This document shows, piece after piece, positions 8,035 through 15,628 of a stretch of 39,068 bases of DNA. A program made the position numbers and the translations under genes. The stretch covers positions 1-39,068 of the IMG/VR virus record IMGVR_UViG_3300045977_000107; one strand, written 5' to 3'. Position 1 is the stretch's first letter; each line of letters opens with the position of its first letter. The stretch comes from a virus. The notes under the pieces are model-generated. The model was not told where the DNA came from. It made no database searches and saw nothing but the letters and a program-made list of their open reading frames with translations.

Positions 8035-8670
8035 TCACTCCGTCAGAACGGCCGACCCATCGTTGCGCTTGAGGGCTGCGGCCAGATCTGGGCGTGTCTT
8101 CTGCCAGTTCGGTTCAACGACATCACGTCGCGTGTAGTAAACCTTGCCAGCAGCAGCGTCGGATGCGCTCCGACCAGAGCCAGCGGGAGGCACCGTTGCC
8201 CCCAGTGGACTCCTTGGCGTAGCCTGTTGACCCGCAGGCACGGGAGTAACGCCGAATGCCCAAGCCCGAGCCTCTTTAGCTTGGGTCAGATATTCAGCGA
8301 AGCTCTCGACTGTCGCCGGCTCCATGCCTGGCTTCAGCCCCGAGAGCTTGTACAGATCCTCAATCGAATCTGGCTTGGCACCCGCCCTGAGCGCGGCGGT
8401 CGTGAACGTGACTTGATGTCTCAACCCATTGTTCTCGGCTTCGAGCTCGGTCATCCGCGCCGCGTGCTCGTTCGGTGACGCCCTCAATTTCTCGATGGCC
8501 TGGTCCCGTTCCTTGGCCCAGCCTTCGGTCTCCTTGCGGAGCTTGTCCAGCTCTTCCGCCCTGGCTTTCAGAAGATGGCGAGCTTCCTTCAAGGCCCGCT
8601 GGAGGTTTCCCTTCTCGCCCTGAAGCTCGACGATTCGCTGATTCTGTGAGCTGATGAGTGCTTCCGACAT
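8035..8670 (-). CDS. Capsid scaffolding protein, 211 aa
   Basis: Residues 1-85 form a continuous coiled coil (SSQNQRIVELQGEKGNLQRALKEARHLL and on), followed by a helical segment, a proline/glycine-rich linker (about 140-170) and a basic C-terminal tail (VYYTRRDVVEPNWQKTRPDLAAALKRN). The pattern, with an acidic/helical body and a basic tail able to contact the inner capsid surface, is typical of scaffolding proteins. The gene sits between portal and major capsid genes as expected. The role is inferred from composition and synteny; there is no enzymatic motif. Confidence 0.78.
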   Translation of the reverse strand: MSEALISSQNQRIVELQGEKGNLQRALKEARHLLKARAEELDKLRKETEGWAKERDQAIEKLRASPNEHAARMTELEAENNGLRHQVTFTTAALRAGAKPDSIEDLYKLSGLKPGMEPATVESFAEYLTQAKEARAWAFGVTPVPAGQQATPRSPLGATVPPAGSGRSASDAAAGKVYYTRRDVVEPNWQKTRPDLAAALKRNDGSAVLTE

Positions 8671-8673
8671 GAT

Positions 8674-8979
8674 TCACTTCCAGTGCTTCGACTCGGCCTT
8701 GGTTTCGGGTTTCGCCGCCTCGGGCTCGACCTTGGCCTTCTTCGGCGTCGCCTTGGTGTCGATACCATCGCCCTTGGCGTTCACGCTGTAGATCTTGCCT
8801 TCAACCTCCACTGGCCCGCCCACGCTCTTCAGCATGGCGAGAGCTGCCGCCTTGGTCTCATCGCTAGGCTCAGCCTCCCATGTCTTGATGCGCCCCTTCA
8901 TCAGGTTCGTCGTCTCAACCGGCTCAGTCTTCGCTGGCTGCGACGGGCTGTCCGTTTCTTGCTCCGGTTGCTTCGCCAT
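8674..8979 (-). CDS. Lysine/glutamate-rich small head-region protein, 101 aa
   Basis: The frame is open further upstream, but ATG 8979 (MAKQPEQETDSPSQ) has a strong Shine-Dalgarno (AGGAGGAAGAGG) and is the likely start. The gene overlaps the 3' end of the portal gene by 56 bases in another frame. Both ends are low-complexity, charged and Pro-rich; the centre (TKAAALAMLKSVGGPVEVEGKIYSVN) is a compact helix-strand unit. No known family. It may be a minor scaffold component or internal head protein, as judged from its position between portal and scaffold. Confidence 0.7.
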   Translation of the reverse strand: MAKQPEQETDSPSQPAKTEPVETTNLMKGRIKTWEAEPSDETKAAALAMLKSVGGPVEVEGKIYSVNAKGDGIDTKATPKKAKVEPEAAKPETKAESKHWK

Positions 8980-10480
8980 CGTCCTCTTCCTCCTCAAGGT
9001 TCTCCTCGTCACTGCCACCACCCATTGCAGGCTGCACGTCGGCCATGATCTCATTCCAGAGCTTGCGCCGATCCGCGATGTTGCGGGCCAGTTGCTCGGC
9101 CTGGTCGAGCGTCAAGCCACGCCGCCGAGCCAGGATCTCGATGGGATCAGCCAAGCCCTGGTCAAGCTCCCACTGATCCGCGACATTACGTTCCGAGGTC
9201 GCGATCGAGGGCCGCGGCTCGGGCCAAACGCACACAAGCTGCGGATCTTCCGCCGCGGCACGGTAGGATTCGCCGCCATCGTAGAACACGCTCACCACCG
9301 CCAGGGACTTGGCTGCCAATTCCTTTTCGGTCTCCGCAAAATCCCCTTGCCGGGCTTGGGTGTACTCGATGAGCGGCACCTGCTTCTCAATGATGGCTGC
9401 TCCGCTGAAATCCGCCGCAGCATCGGATCGTACGATCGTGAGCGGGACTTCGAGCTCCTCAAGCGTGTTATCGGCGAATGTCTGGATGTCGAGCCAAGCG
9501 GCCTCCACACCGAGTTGAGCCTGCAGGTAGCCGATCTCCGGCTCGGATCGCATGTCGCCGACCCGCTGGCCCGGCATGTTCGGGAGGTGAATGAATCGCC
9601 CGACCTTGTGAAGCATCCGCGTCTCGGCGGGGAGGTTCTTTGCCCACGGCAATGGGTTGAGGAAGGCTTCAACGTGTTCGGCCAGGTCGCTCATCTCCCG
9701 ATCGATGGACTCGTTCGCCTCCCTCAAGGCCGAGCCGATGCCTCCCTCCCAGAACCGGCAGTCCGGTGGCTCGTTCCGCACGAACACGAAGGGCAGGACG
9801 CCGGGATAAGGAGTCGGCCCAGACTCCTCGGGAACCATCCGTTCCGCCCGACGCCCACCCGTCGTCCTTCCAGAGTTCCATGGTTCCGTCAGGTATGTCA
9901 CCCGCTCCCATGCCGACCACAGCCGATATCGCGTCATCATCTGGCCCAACGAGGCCCGAATCCGCTCGATCGTGCACACCGCCCAGGGATTCACCGGGTC
10001 GTTGTCGAACAAGAACACCTCGAACTCGTGAGCCTTCCAGAGCCAGTACCGCAGCGGCTTCTCAGGATCACCTGTCGCCTCGATCTGGAGAGCCGCGACA
10101 TCATTCAGCGTGGCCGCTCGATCCGCCGAGGCCATCCGAGAATTGATCTGCACGTCCTGGTAGATACCGTCAAGGAAGTCCTGAATTGTCTCGTCACCTT
10201 CCCATACCCGCGTCGGACCCGGCTTGTAGAGCGGCTTCGTGAGCCTGCGGATAACCGTTCTCGTCAACCGGCTATACCGCTTGGGTCGTGCGTCGAAGTC
10301 CGCCTGCTCCTCGTTGGGCCGCTTTTCCAGGTGCCGCTCGTTCTCCATCTGGTAGAAGTCTTCGTTCGCCTGCGCCTCGACAAGCCGGGCCATTGCAGCC
10401 GGTAGCCCCGCCTGGACTTCCTCAGCCAAGGTGGCCACAGGTGGTGTCATATCTTTGGGTGTGAATGCGTCGGCAGCCAT
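8924..10480 (-). CDS. Portal protein, 518 aa
   Basis: This is the ring-forming head-vertex protein through which DNA is packaged. Length and arrangement fit siphovirus portals: an N-terminal helical wing (YSRLTRTVIRRLTKPLYKP), a central clip/stem region, a long crown helix region (IPADVEILARRRGLTLDQAEQLARN-like: DPIEILARRRGLTLDQAEQL), and a disordered acidic C-terminus (GGGSDEENLEEEEDDGEAT). It lies between terminase/PEP-CTERM genes and scaffold/capsid genes. The C-terminal 56 bases overlap the next gene. No metal or nucleotide motif is expected. Confidence rests on synteny and fold-like pattern. Confidence 0.82.
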   Translation of the reverse strand: MAADAFTPKDMTPPVATLAEEVQAGLPAAMARLVEAQANEDFYQMENERHLEKRPNEEQADFDARPKRYSRLTRTVIRRLTKPLYKPGPTRVWEGDETIQDFLDGIYQDVQINSRMASADRAATLNDVAALQIEATGDPEKPLRYWLWKAHEFEVFLFDNDPVNPWAVCTIERIRASLGQMMTRYRLWSAWERVTYLTEPWNSGRTTGGRRAERMVPEESGPTPYPGVLPFVFVRNEPPDCRFWEGGIGSALREANESIDREMSDLAEHVEAFLNPLPWAKNLPAETRMLHKVGRFIHLPNMPGQRVGDMRSEPEIGYLQAQLGVEAAWLDIQTFADNTLEELEVPLTIVRSDAAADFSGAAIIEKQVPLIEYTQARQGDFAETEKELAAKSLAVVSVFYDGGESYRAAAEDPQLVCVWPEPRPSIATSERNVADQWELDQGLADPIEILARRRGLTLDQAEQLARNIADRRKLWNEIMADVQPAMGGGSDEENLEEEEDDGEATGARNGQPVAASED

Positions 10481-10483
10481 CGG

Positions 10484-10696
10484 TCAGACACCACTCCCCA
10501 GACTCGCCAGAAACCGGATCACGCCGATGACCACAACCGCCGCCACGCAGATCCAGAACAGCGTGACCACCCATTGCGGAATCGCGATCCCGAAGGCCGT
10601 CGCCGCCACGTACACGGCCGCCACAATGGCAATCACGATCACGAGCCAGATGGCCCAGCCCGCGAGAGTCCGAGGTGGCTGGAATCCGGTACTCAT
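10484..10696 (-). CDS. Two-helix membrane protein (holin-like candidate), 70 aa
   Basis: Begins MSTGFQPPRTLAGWAIW and contains two hydrophobic helices (about residues 12-34 and 41-63) joined by a short turn, with almost no other sequence. Size and topology suit a class II holin or a small inner-membrane accessory protein. It overlaps the preceding PEP-CTERM gene by four bases (ATGA), so the two are translationally coupled and may act together at the envelope. Another holin-like candidate lies at 13338. Family not recognised. Confidence 0.65.
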   Translation of the reverse strand: MSTGFQPPRTLAGWAIWLVIVIAIVAAVYVAATAFGIAIPQWVVTLFWICVAAVVVIGVIRFLASLGSGV

Positions 10697-11289
10697 GATC
10701 GAGCCCTCCTGATTCCAGCGACCGCAACGACCAAGACACCTCCCAGGCTGATCAGGACCAGCGAGCTTGGTTCAGGAATGGCGACGGACACGATCGACCC
10801 CGCAATGGAGGCGTTAGGGAAAGACGGCACGCCGAGGTTGACACGGCCCGCGATCCCTTGATCCGCCGACAGGATGCTGGCGGTGAAGACAAGCTCGGGC
10901 GCTCCCGCGTCGAGATCAAGGGACAGCGGTGGAGCAAAGAGCAAGAACGCACTGCTCCGCAGTTCACCAAGATCACCTGCCAGGATCGCGGTGAAAGACA
11001 CCGAGTCCACGTCGGGCGCGGTCTCGGAGAGCGTAAGCGTAAAGGTATCGGTGACAGTGACTGGCGCTCCTGGAGCGACCTGCACATCGAAGTTGCCGAA
11101 GCTGGCGAACGTCGGCGTGTCGATCGTGCCAGGGCCGAGACCGTTGAAGACGATCGTCACACCATCTTGCGAGTAAACATTAGTGCCAGTGCTAGCAAAG
11201 ACTCCGGTGATCTGACCAGTGATCAGGGTTGCCTGCACCGCGTGGCTTGAAATGGCCAGGATGAGTGCAACATACAGATATCGCTTCAT
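10693..11289 (-). CDS. PEP-CTERM sorting-signal protein, 198 aa (late operon)
   Basis: The start at 11289 (MKRYLYVALILA) is preferred because GAGG lies 8 bases upstream; an ATG two codons earlier is too close to it. Residues 1-20 form a Sec signal peptide ending near AVQA. The body is a beta-rich secreted domain (TVTDTFTLTLSETAPDVDSVSF). The end has the tripartite PEP-CTERM signal: IPEPSS, a transmembrane stretch (LVLISLGGVLVVAVAGI) and a basic RRARS tail. In bacteria such proteins are exported, processed by exosortase and linked to surface or extracellular polymer. Finding one between TerL and portal is highly unusual. No exosortase is encoded here, so the host enzyme would be needed. It could act in surface modification, superinfection exclusion or egress (inference). 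Confidence 0.85.
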   Translation of the reverse strand: MKRYLYVALILAISSHAVQATLITGQITGVFASTGTNVYSQDGVTIVFNGLGPGTIDTPTFASFGNFDVQVAPGAPVTVTDTFTLTLSETAPDVDSVSFTAILAGDLGELRSSAFLLFAPPLSLDLDAGAPELVFTASILSADQGIAGRVNLGVPSFPNASIAGSIVSVAIPEPSSLVLISLGGVLVVAVAGIRRARS

Positions 11290-11299
11290 GGCCATTTCC

Positions 11300-12820
11300 T
11301 CACGCTGCGAACAACATCCCCGCCATCATCACCACCGTGTCCGCCAGGTCCGGAGACCGCCCGATCCGCTCGACAAGCTTATCCTTGGGCTCGCATTCCA
11401 GCTTCCGTTCGCCGTGCACATAGCGAATCGCTTGGATCTCTTCCCGCAGCTCCTCCCAGTGCCCACCGATGACATGGGGTGGAATCGTCCAGGCCGTACT
11501 GGACGGCGGTCCCTCATTGACAACACCACGATCTGACCGCATCACGATCTGAGGCAGCGATCGAGGATCACGAATCACCGCCGCTGCTGGTGTGGCGTAC
11601 TGAATCGAGGGATCGAGCCTGGTCCGCAACGACCAGGCACACCGAGTACGCCGATTCGCCATTCGGTTGCCACCGGAACCAGCGCCGAAGTGAGGATACG
11701 CATCCTCGATCCCAACGGCCGACAGATGGTGCCCGAAGTCCGGCCCACACCACCCGCCGCCGTCGTACACAATCATGTCGTGCCTGATACCCCACTCCCC
11801 GGTAAGCTGCTTGGCCCGCACCGCGGCGGCAATCAAATCCGTGCCCGTCGATACCTCGCAGTGCAGGAGCCCGAGCTTGTCCCCCACCATCCAGACCGTT
11901 CGATCACGCCCCGTGCCCTTGGCGATGTCGATCGCCAAACACCGCTCACCACCGAAGGCGTCAGACCGCTTCGCCATGTAGCAGAGATCGAGCCAGGAGA
12001 GAGGGATAAGCTGGTCGTAATCGTCATCCGGGAACTGGGCGAGAACCCGCGTTTTCCAGAATAGGGACGCCTCGCCATACGTCCGACGCGCGTTCTCGAT
12101 CCAGGATCGATTGGCCAGCCCCGTTGGCAGCCCATTAATGATTACTTCCTCATCGGTTAGATGGGCGTGCGGCGAGTCGAAGGCCGAAAGCTGAATCAGC
12201 CGATAGCCGGGCGTACCACGACGAGCCATGTCCGCGATCGTGCGGAAGTGGCCAGTCGCCCGAATGGGGTTGCCGAGCATCAGGTACGACTTGGCACCAA
12301 GCGACTCCAGCGCATCCCATATTGGTTGCTCGATGCCTGACGACTCGTCCGTGATGACCAGCAATTCGCCCCCATCCGGACGATGCCCCTGAAGGTTCTC
12401 CAGCTTCCGAGCCGCGAAGCCGATGGCGTACCACTTCGGGCCGAGGACCAACATCTGCGGATTCGCACTGCCCTCCGTGATCCGGCCGAAGAGCTTGATC
12501 CGGCTCGTCTTCTTACCGTACTTGATGCCACCCCAGAGGGCGTTCACGAGCTGAGCGTTGCTCGATGATGTCGTGACCACCATCGAGTTCTTACGGGTAT
12601 AGAGCCACCCTTTGACGATGCTCGGAGCGAACCAGGTCTTGCCCATCGCGTTGGCCGTGGGCACGACTGTGTACTTATTCTCGACGACGGAGCGAGCGAT
12701 CTCCTCCTGCTTCGCCCAGAGCTTGGGACGGCCCAGAACCGCCTCATGGAAGAGCGCCAGATCACTCCGACACTCATCCAGGAGCCTCGCCAGTCGCCTG
12801 TCCCTCTTACTTCGCACCAT
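11300..12820 (-). CDS. terL: Terminase large subunit, 506 aa
   Basis: ATP-driven DNA packaging motor and nuclease. The start is ATG 12820 (MVRSKRDRR); a TTG one codon earlier is less likely. N-terminal ATPase: Walker A-like PTANAMGKT (54-62, with Ala/Met in place of the usual loop residues) and Walker B LLVITDES (153-160, D158-E159). C-terminal RNase H-like nuclease: first acidic residue D298 (CLAIDIAKG), second D353 (IVYDGGG), and D491/D494 near the end (DLADTVV). All catalytic positions appear intact. Preceded by TerS and an acidic mini-gene; followed by the PEP-CTERM gene after 10 bases. Confidence 0.93.
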   Translation of the reverse strand: MVRSKRDRRLARLLDECRSDLALFHEAVLGRPKLWAKQEEIARSVVENKYTVVPTANAMGKTWFAPSIVKGWLYTRKNSMVVTTSSSNAQLVNALWGGIKYGKKTSRIKLFGRITEGSANPQMLVLGPKWYAIGFAARKLENLQGHRPDGGELLVITDESSGIEQPIWDALESLGAKSYLMLGNPIRATGHFRTIADMARRGTPGYRLIQLSAFDSPHAHLTDEEVIINGLPTGLANRSWIENARRTYGEASLFWKTRVLAQFPDDDYDQLIPLSWLDLCYMAKRSDAFGGERCLAIDIAKGTGRDRTVWMVGDKLGLLHCEVSTGTDLIAAAVRAKQLTGEWGIRHDMIVYDGGGWCGPDFGHHLSAVGIEDAYPHFGAGSGGNRMANRRTRCAWSLRTRLDPSIQYATPAAAVIRDPRSLPQIVMRSDRGVVNEGPPSSTAWTIPPHVIGGHWEELREEIQAIRYVHGERKLECEPKDKLVERIGRSPDLADTVVMMAGMLFAA

Positions 12821-12823
12821 CAA

Positions 12824-12958
12824 TCAGTCCTGATCGGTCTCTTTGCTTTCGTCGTCGTCGTCCGACTCCTCCTCCTCTTCGTCCGGCTCTTCTTCCTCCT
12901 CAATCTCGAATCCCTTCTCTTCGTCCTCGTCCACATCCACGTCCGGTTCAGTTGTCAT
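12824..12958 (-). CDS. Highly acidic 44-aa peptide between terS and terL
   Basis: ATG 12958 overlaps the stop of TerS by 11 bases and its TGA lies 3 bases before the TerL start, so it fits tightly into the operon. 28 of 44 residues are Asp or Glu, with runs of five Glu and four Asp; the coding strand is nearly all purine. Almost no hydrophobic residues are present. It could neutralise basic surfaces, mimic DNA, or act as an acidic tether in the terminase complex. Alternatively it is a low-complexity linker gene. Real translation is supported only by the exact operon fit. Confidence 0.6.
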   Translation of the reverse strand: MTTEPDVDVDEDEEKGFEIEEEEEPDEEEEESDDDDESKETDQD

Positions 12959-13334
12959 GTGAGCCGTTCCCGATGGGTAGTGAGCCTTGCTTCATCGCCT
13001 GCTTTCGCGCCTCGCGGATCTCCTCGGCCATTGCGATCACGTCCACACTGACCGTCGTCTCGGCATGGGTCAGATCAACACCCCGCCGCAAAGCCGCCAG
13101 CTCGCGCTTGAGCTCGATGAGTTGCTGATCCTTCAGAATGCGATACGCCAGGTCAGAGTCGATCTCGGCCTCGGAGAGCACCCGTTTCACCAGCACCGCA
13201 CATTGCGAACGCTGGTATCGGGGATTGATAGCAGCAAGCTGCTTCTGCATCTCGCGAATCACCGAGACCGTCTTCACGCCCTGCCTACGGCCCACGGCCA
13301 GCTTGTTGCCCTTCTCGAACGGCTTGAATGGCAT
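12948..13334 (-). CDS. terS: Probable terminase small subunit, 128 aa
   Basis: Begins MPFKPFEKGNKLAVGRRQG, an N-terminal signature (F-x-KGN-x6-GRxxG) often seen in phage DNA-binding small terminases and related packaging proteins. The remainder is helical with charged heptads (ILKDQQLIELKRELAALRRG), compatible with an oligomerising core. Placement directly before TerL (with one acidic mini-gene between) supports the call. TerS recognises the packaging site and loads TerL. No independent HTH can be drawn with certainty. Confidence 0.72.
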   Translation of the reverse strand: MPFKPFEKGNKLAVGRRQGVKTVSVIREMQKQLAAINPRYQRSQCAVLVKRVLSEAEIDSDLAYRILKDQQLIELKRELAALRRGVDLTHAETTVSVDVIAMAEEIREARKQAMKQGSLPIGNGSHDN

Positions 13335-13337
13335 GGC

Positions 13338-13754
13338 TTATCCCTTCGCTTTCACGGTTTCACCGGGTTCTAATGACCCGCCCATTCGGGCGTCGATACG
13401 ACCCACCATGACGGCAAGCGTGTCGAGCCGAGCGGATTGCTCGGTCATGGCCTTGATGGCCTCGCGAGCCACGAGGACATTCTCGTTCGAGGTGCGTTGA
13501 AGAGCCTCGAACGCGGTCTTGTTGTCGGCTCGAATCTGCTCGATGATCTGCATGACGGCTCCGCGATTCTCCTTCTGCATGTCGCTGATGATCGTGCGAG
13601 CGGTGCCCACGTTCTCGACGAGCTGCTTGCGGATCTCCTCCAGCTTGGGCACCGCGGCTTCCAGGCTCTGTTTCATGAGCGAATACATGAACCACAGGGC
13701 AACGCCTCCAACTCCGGTGGCCGCGACGATCTCGGTGACCGTCTCTGGCGGCAT
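13338..13754 (-). CDS. Membrane-anchored coiled-coil protein (BhlA/UviB holin-like candidate), 138 aa
   Basis: A single N-terminal hydrophobic helix (EIVAATGVGGVALWFMYSLM, about 8-27) is followed by a long charged coiled coil (residues 30-120, e.g. PKLEEIRKQLVENVGTARTIISD). This resembles BhlA/UviB-type holin proteins: one N-terminal transmembrane helix and an amphipathic tail, although it is longer than usual. It lies between a papain-like protease gene and terS, consistent with a lysis module placed at the start of the late operon. It could instead be an envelope-associated assembly factor. Confidence 0.6.
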   Translation of the reverse strand: MPPETVTEIVAATGVGGVALWFMYSLMKQSLEAAVPKLEEIRKQLVENVGTARTIISDMQKENRGAVMQIIEQIRADNKTAFEALQRTSNENVLVAREAIKAMTEQSARLDTLAVMVGRIDARMGGSLEPGETVKAKG

Positions 13755-13757
13755 GCA

Positions 13758-14051
13758 TCACTCTTCCTCTCGCAAGGCTTGCAGGATCGGTGCACCAGGC
13801 TGCTCGGGCACGAACTCACCCGCCGCGGGATCGAAGATCAGATCCGGTCCCCATTGGCCCGGCTGACCGCCGCCGTCAATCGGCCGCACACTCAGCCGTA
13901 CTTCGATGAGCCGCTGGTCGTACTTCACCTCCCCTCCAGGCTCAATCTCTCGGATGGGTTGCTCCCGCCCATTGAAGTGCTCACGGATCTGCCAGCCGCC
14001 AGAGTCGTCGCTGTCCGTCATGGGTAGCAGGAGCTTGTAGACTATCTTCAT
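13758..14051 (-). CDS. Hypothetical late protein, 97 aa
   Basis: Begins MKIVYKLLLPMTDSDDSGGWQ; a beta-rich small domain with a conserved-looking central strand pair (GEVKYDQRLIEVRLSVRPIDGG) and an acidic C-terminus (ALREEE). No signal peptide or motif is recognised. It sits between the papain-like protease and the holin-like gene, so it may belong to the same lysis-associated block. Function unknown. Confidence 0.65.
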   Translation of the reverse strand: MKIVYKLLLPMTDSDDSGGWQIREHFNGREQPIREIEPGGEVKYDQRLIEVRLSVRPIDGGGQPGQWGPDLIFDPAAGEFVPEQPGAPILQALREEE

Positions 14052-14061
14052 GGGTGGTCCC

Positions 14062-14889
14062 TCACGCCACGGGTGGCTTATGTCTCGTCTTCACCGCCAC
14101 GGGAATCGACTCATCGGCCGGATCTTCGATCAGGCTCCGGATCGTGTAGGCATCGAAATGTGACTGCGACTCGATGTGCCGGCGGCTGATCCAGAAGTAG
14201 CCACCTTGGCCGAACTCCGGTCCCCATGAGTTCTGGCACTTGATGAGCCAGTTGCCACCGGTGCTGTGCTTGGCGCCGAGGCCAGCCACCACGGCATGGT
14301 TGCCGGCACCGAAACAGACACCACAGCAGCCCTCGATGCTGAAGTTGTCGAAGCCGGGCCCAACGCATACCGAGAAGTTCATCGGCTCGCGGAGCTGGGT
14401 TGCCGACATCATCTCATCGAAGGATCGGATGGGAGATCCCACCTCGATCCGGAACCGCAGGGCTTGCTTGTAGTCCTGCTTCGAGAGATGGTTGGGGTGG
14501 ATCGTGCCGTAGGGCACCATCTCGTCCGGCGGCGTGCCGTAGATTTTCATCAACGCCAGAGCCTGGCTGATCGCGGAGCCCTGATCGACGCCGCCGCAGA
14601 GAATGGCGTAGATGAACCAGGGAGATAGCACGGTATGTGGCTGACCCGTGATCCATCGTCCCCATTCAGCAGCCGTTGAGGCCGCGAAGCCATTACAGGC
14701 GCCCCATGGACCCTGATCCTTGACCTGGATCGGAGCGTTCTCAATCTCGAAGGGCAACCATTGCTCAGGCGGGACGAGTCGGGCCCGAGGTGCCGTACAC
14801 TTGAGGTGAAAGCCCTTGGGCGCCGCGACCGTGCCAAGCCGGCGTAGGTTCTTGAAACGGTCGATGAACTCGCCGGGCTCAACGGCCAT
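14062..14889 (-). CDS. Papain-family (C1) cysteine protease, 275 aa
   Basis: The start is ATG 14889 (MAVEPGEF), overlapping the upstream stop by 11 bases. The papain catalytic set is complete: oxyanion Gln59 and nucleophile Cys65 in KDQGPWGACNGFAA, His198 in GAGNHAVVAGLG, and Asn220 in KCQNSWGPEFGQGGYFWI. The usual CGSCW is changed to WGACN, so the first disulphide Cys is absent. The ~50-residue N-terminal stretch may serve as a short pro-region; there is no signal peptide. Papain-like enzymes are rare in phages. In this operon it follows an exported protein and precedes a holin-like protein, and no glycosidase, amidase or M15/M23 endolysin was found. It may therefore be a lysis enzyme cutting peptide or S-layer protein, or a capsid-maturation protease. 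These roles are inference. Confidence 0.88.
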   Translation of the reverse strand: MAVEPGEFIDRFKNLRRLGTVAAPKGFHLKCTAPRARLVPPEQWLPFEIENAPIQVKDQGPWGACNGFAASTAAEWGRWITGQPHTVLSPWFIYAILCGGVDQGSAISQALALMKIYGTPPDEMVPYGTIHPNHLSKQDYKQALRFRIEVGSPIRSFDEMMSATQLREPMNFSVCVGPGFDNFSIEGCCGVCFGAGNHAVVAGLGAKHSTGGNWLIKCQNSWGPEFGQGGYFWISRRHIESQSHFDAYTIRSLIEDPADESIPVAVKTRHKPPVA

Positions 14890-15397
14890 ACTTCGCCTCC
14901 TTGCAAGCCGCGATGATGTCCGACTCCATCGGACTCTCGATCGTCTTCGTGACCATGCCACTCTCGGCGACGAACACGAGCAGCGGGTAGCCGTGTTCGG
15001 CCACAAGGTTCGAGAGGTTGAGATCCCGGATCGCCTGCTGGTCGCTGCGGAGGACACGCCAGCCCATGCCGGACTCACGAGCGGCGGTACGGACAGCAGC
15101 GTCAGTCGTGAGGGCCATCTGGCCGGATGTGGCCTTCACGGCGTCCACGAGGTAGTACGCCCATGCCGCGGGCTCGACTGCCGGCTCGGGCTCCGAGGGT
15201 TCCGGCGTAGGGGTGGGGAGAGGTTGAGCGGCCGAGAACCGCCGGATCGGCACCGTGAAGGTGTGCCAGGCGTTCTGGCCGATGACGACCGTGGCCTTGG
15301 TCGGTTCGAGGTCGGCAAGGTCGAGTACGACGGGATCGTGAGCCTGAAAGAGCAGGAGCGTCGAGAAGATTGCAGGCCAACGATCCATCGCGGTCAT
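14879..15397 (-). CDS. Exported proline-rich protein with thioredoxin-like C-terminus, 172 aa
   Basis: First gene of the late operon. ATG 15397 or the ATG three codons later (15388, better spaced from GAGG) gives a short N-terminal hydrophobic segment (WPAIFSTLLLFQAH) that looks like a weak signal peptide or anchor. Residues about 60-76 form a Pro/Glu linker (PTPTPEPSEPEPAVEP). The C-terminal domain has a thioredoxin-fold-like pattern (YPLLVFVAESGMVTKTIESPMESDIIAACKE) but no CxxC. A spanin-like or periplasmic partner of the adjacent protease is possible. Family uncertain. Confidence 0.65.
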   Translation of the reverse strand: MTAMDRWPAIFSTLLLFQAHDPVVLDLADLEPTKATVVIGQNAWHTFTVPIRRFSAAQPLPTPTPEPSEPEPAVEPAAWAYYLVDAVKATSGQMALTTDAAVRTAARESGMGWRVLRSDQQAIRDLNLSNLVAEHGYPLLVFVAESGMVTKTIESPMESDIIAACKEAKYGR

Positions 15398-15426
15398 GCC
15401 TCGTGATCATCGAGTCATGACAGCGA

Positions 15427-15455
15427 AGCATAATCCTAGTATGGCGTTGTGTCTA
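15427..15455 (-). promoter_or_regulatory. Probable late promoter (leftward)
   Basis: On the minus strand TAGACA (15455-15450, 5/6 match to TTGACA) is followed after exactly 17 bases by TATGCT (15432-15427, 4/6 match). The predicted start is about 15420, roughly 23 bases before the first late gene. It is the only promoter-like sequence I see ahead of the ~27-kb leftward structural operon. Confidence 0.5.
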
Positions 15456-15461
15456 CCTTTT

Positions 15462-15485
15462 GGCACGGAATCGGGCACGGAATTC
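15462..15485 (+). repeat. Left pair of 12-bp tandem repeats flanking attP (arm-site candidate)
   Basis: Two consecutive 12-mers with the core GGCACGGAAT (starting 15462 and 15474). The same double unit recurs at 15660-15681, on the other side of the tRNA-like attP core. Paired repeats symmetrically placed about 100 bp from the core are characteristic of arm-type binding sites for the integrase N-terminal domain. Confidence 0.6.
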
Positions 15486-15529
15486 GTCGGACGAGGGTCG
15501 TCATGTCCGAAGAGTCGCATTGCCGAAAC

Positions 15530-15552
15530 GCGGGAAACACAGTATTTCCCGC
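15530..15552. other. Perfect 8-bp inverted repeat near attP
   Basis: GCGGGAAA (15530-15537) and TTTCCCGC (15545-15552) pair perfectly around a 7-base centre. It lies between the left arm repeats and the tRNA-like core. It could be a binding site for an excisionase or host bending factor, or a weak bidirectional terminator; no T-run follows. Confidence 0.45.
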
Positions 15553-15582
15553 TGTTCTTGGATGGGACGCTGGGCGTGAAAT

Positions 15583-15628
15583 CAGACTTCGGAACTGGCG
15601 GTTGGAGGTTCGAATCCTCCCGGGTGCA
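15583..15628 (+). other. attP: attP core: 3' half of a tRNA-Arg (UCG-like anticodon)
   Basis: The segment reads as the anticodon arm to acceptor end of a tRNA. It has an anticodon loop CTTCGGA, then a perfect T-arm (GGAGG at 15604-15608, TTCGAAT loop, CCTCC at 15616-15620), then CGGGTGCA. No 5' half with complementary GCACCCG lies upstream, so this is not an intact tRNA gene. Phages that integrate into a tRNA gene carry such a 3' copy to restore it. It is 60 bases from the integrase start and flanked by arm-type repeats. Confidence 0.82.

Noticed and set aside
8795-10405. Rightward open frame of 536 codons over the portal gene
   Set aside because: Antisense to the portal; composition (Arg, His, Leu, Pro) is that of a shadow frame and no motif is present.
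14889-15078. N-terminal extension of the papain-like protease
   Set aside because: Arg/Ser-rich shadow of the upstream gene; the overlapping ATG at 14889 fits operon coupling.
15580-15628. Complete tRNA gene
   Set aside because: Only the anticodon arm onward can be folded; no 5' acceptor or D-arm is present upstream. Interpreted as attP instead.
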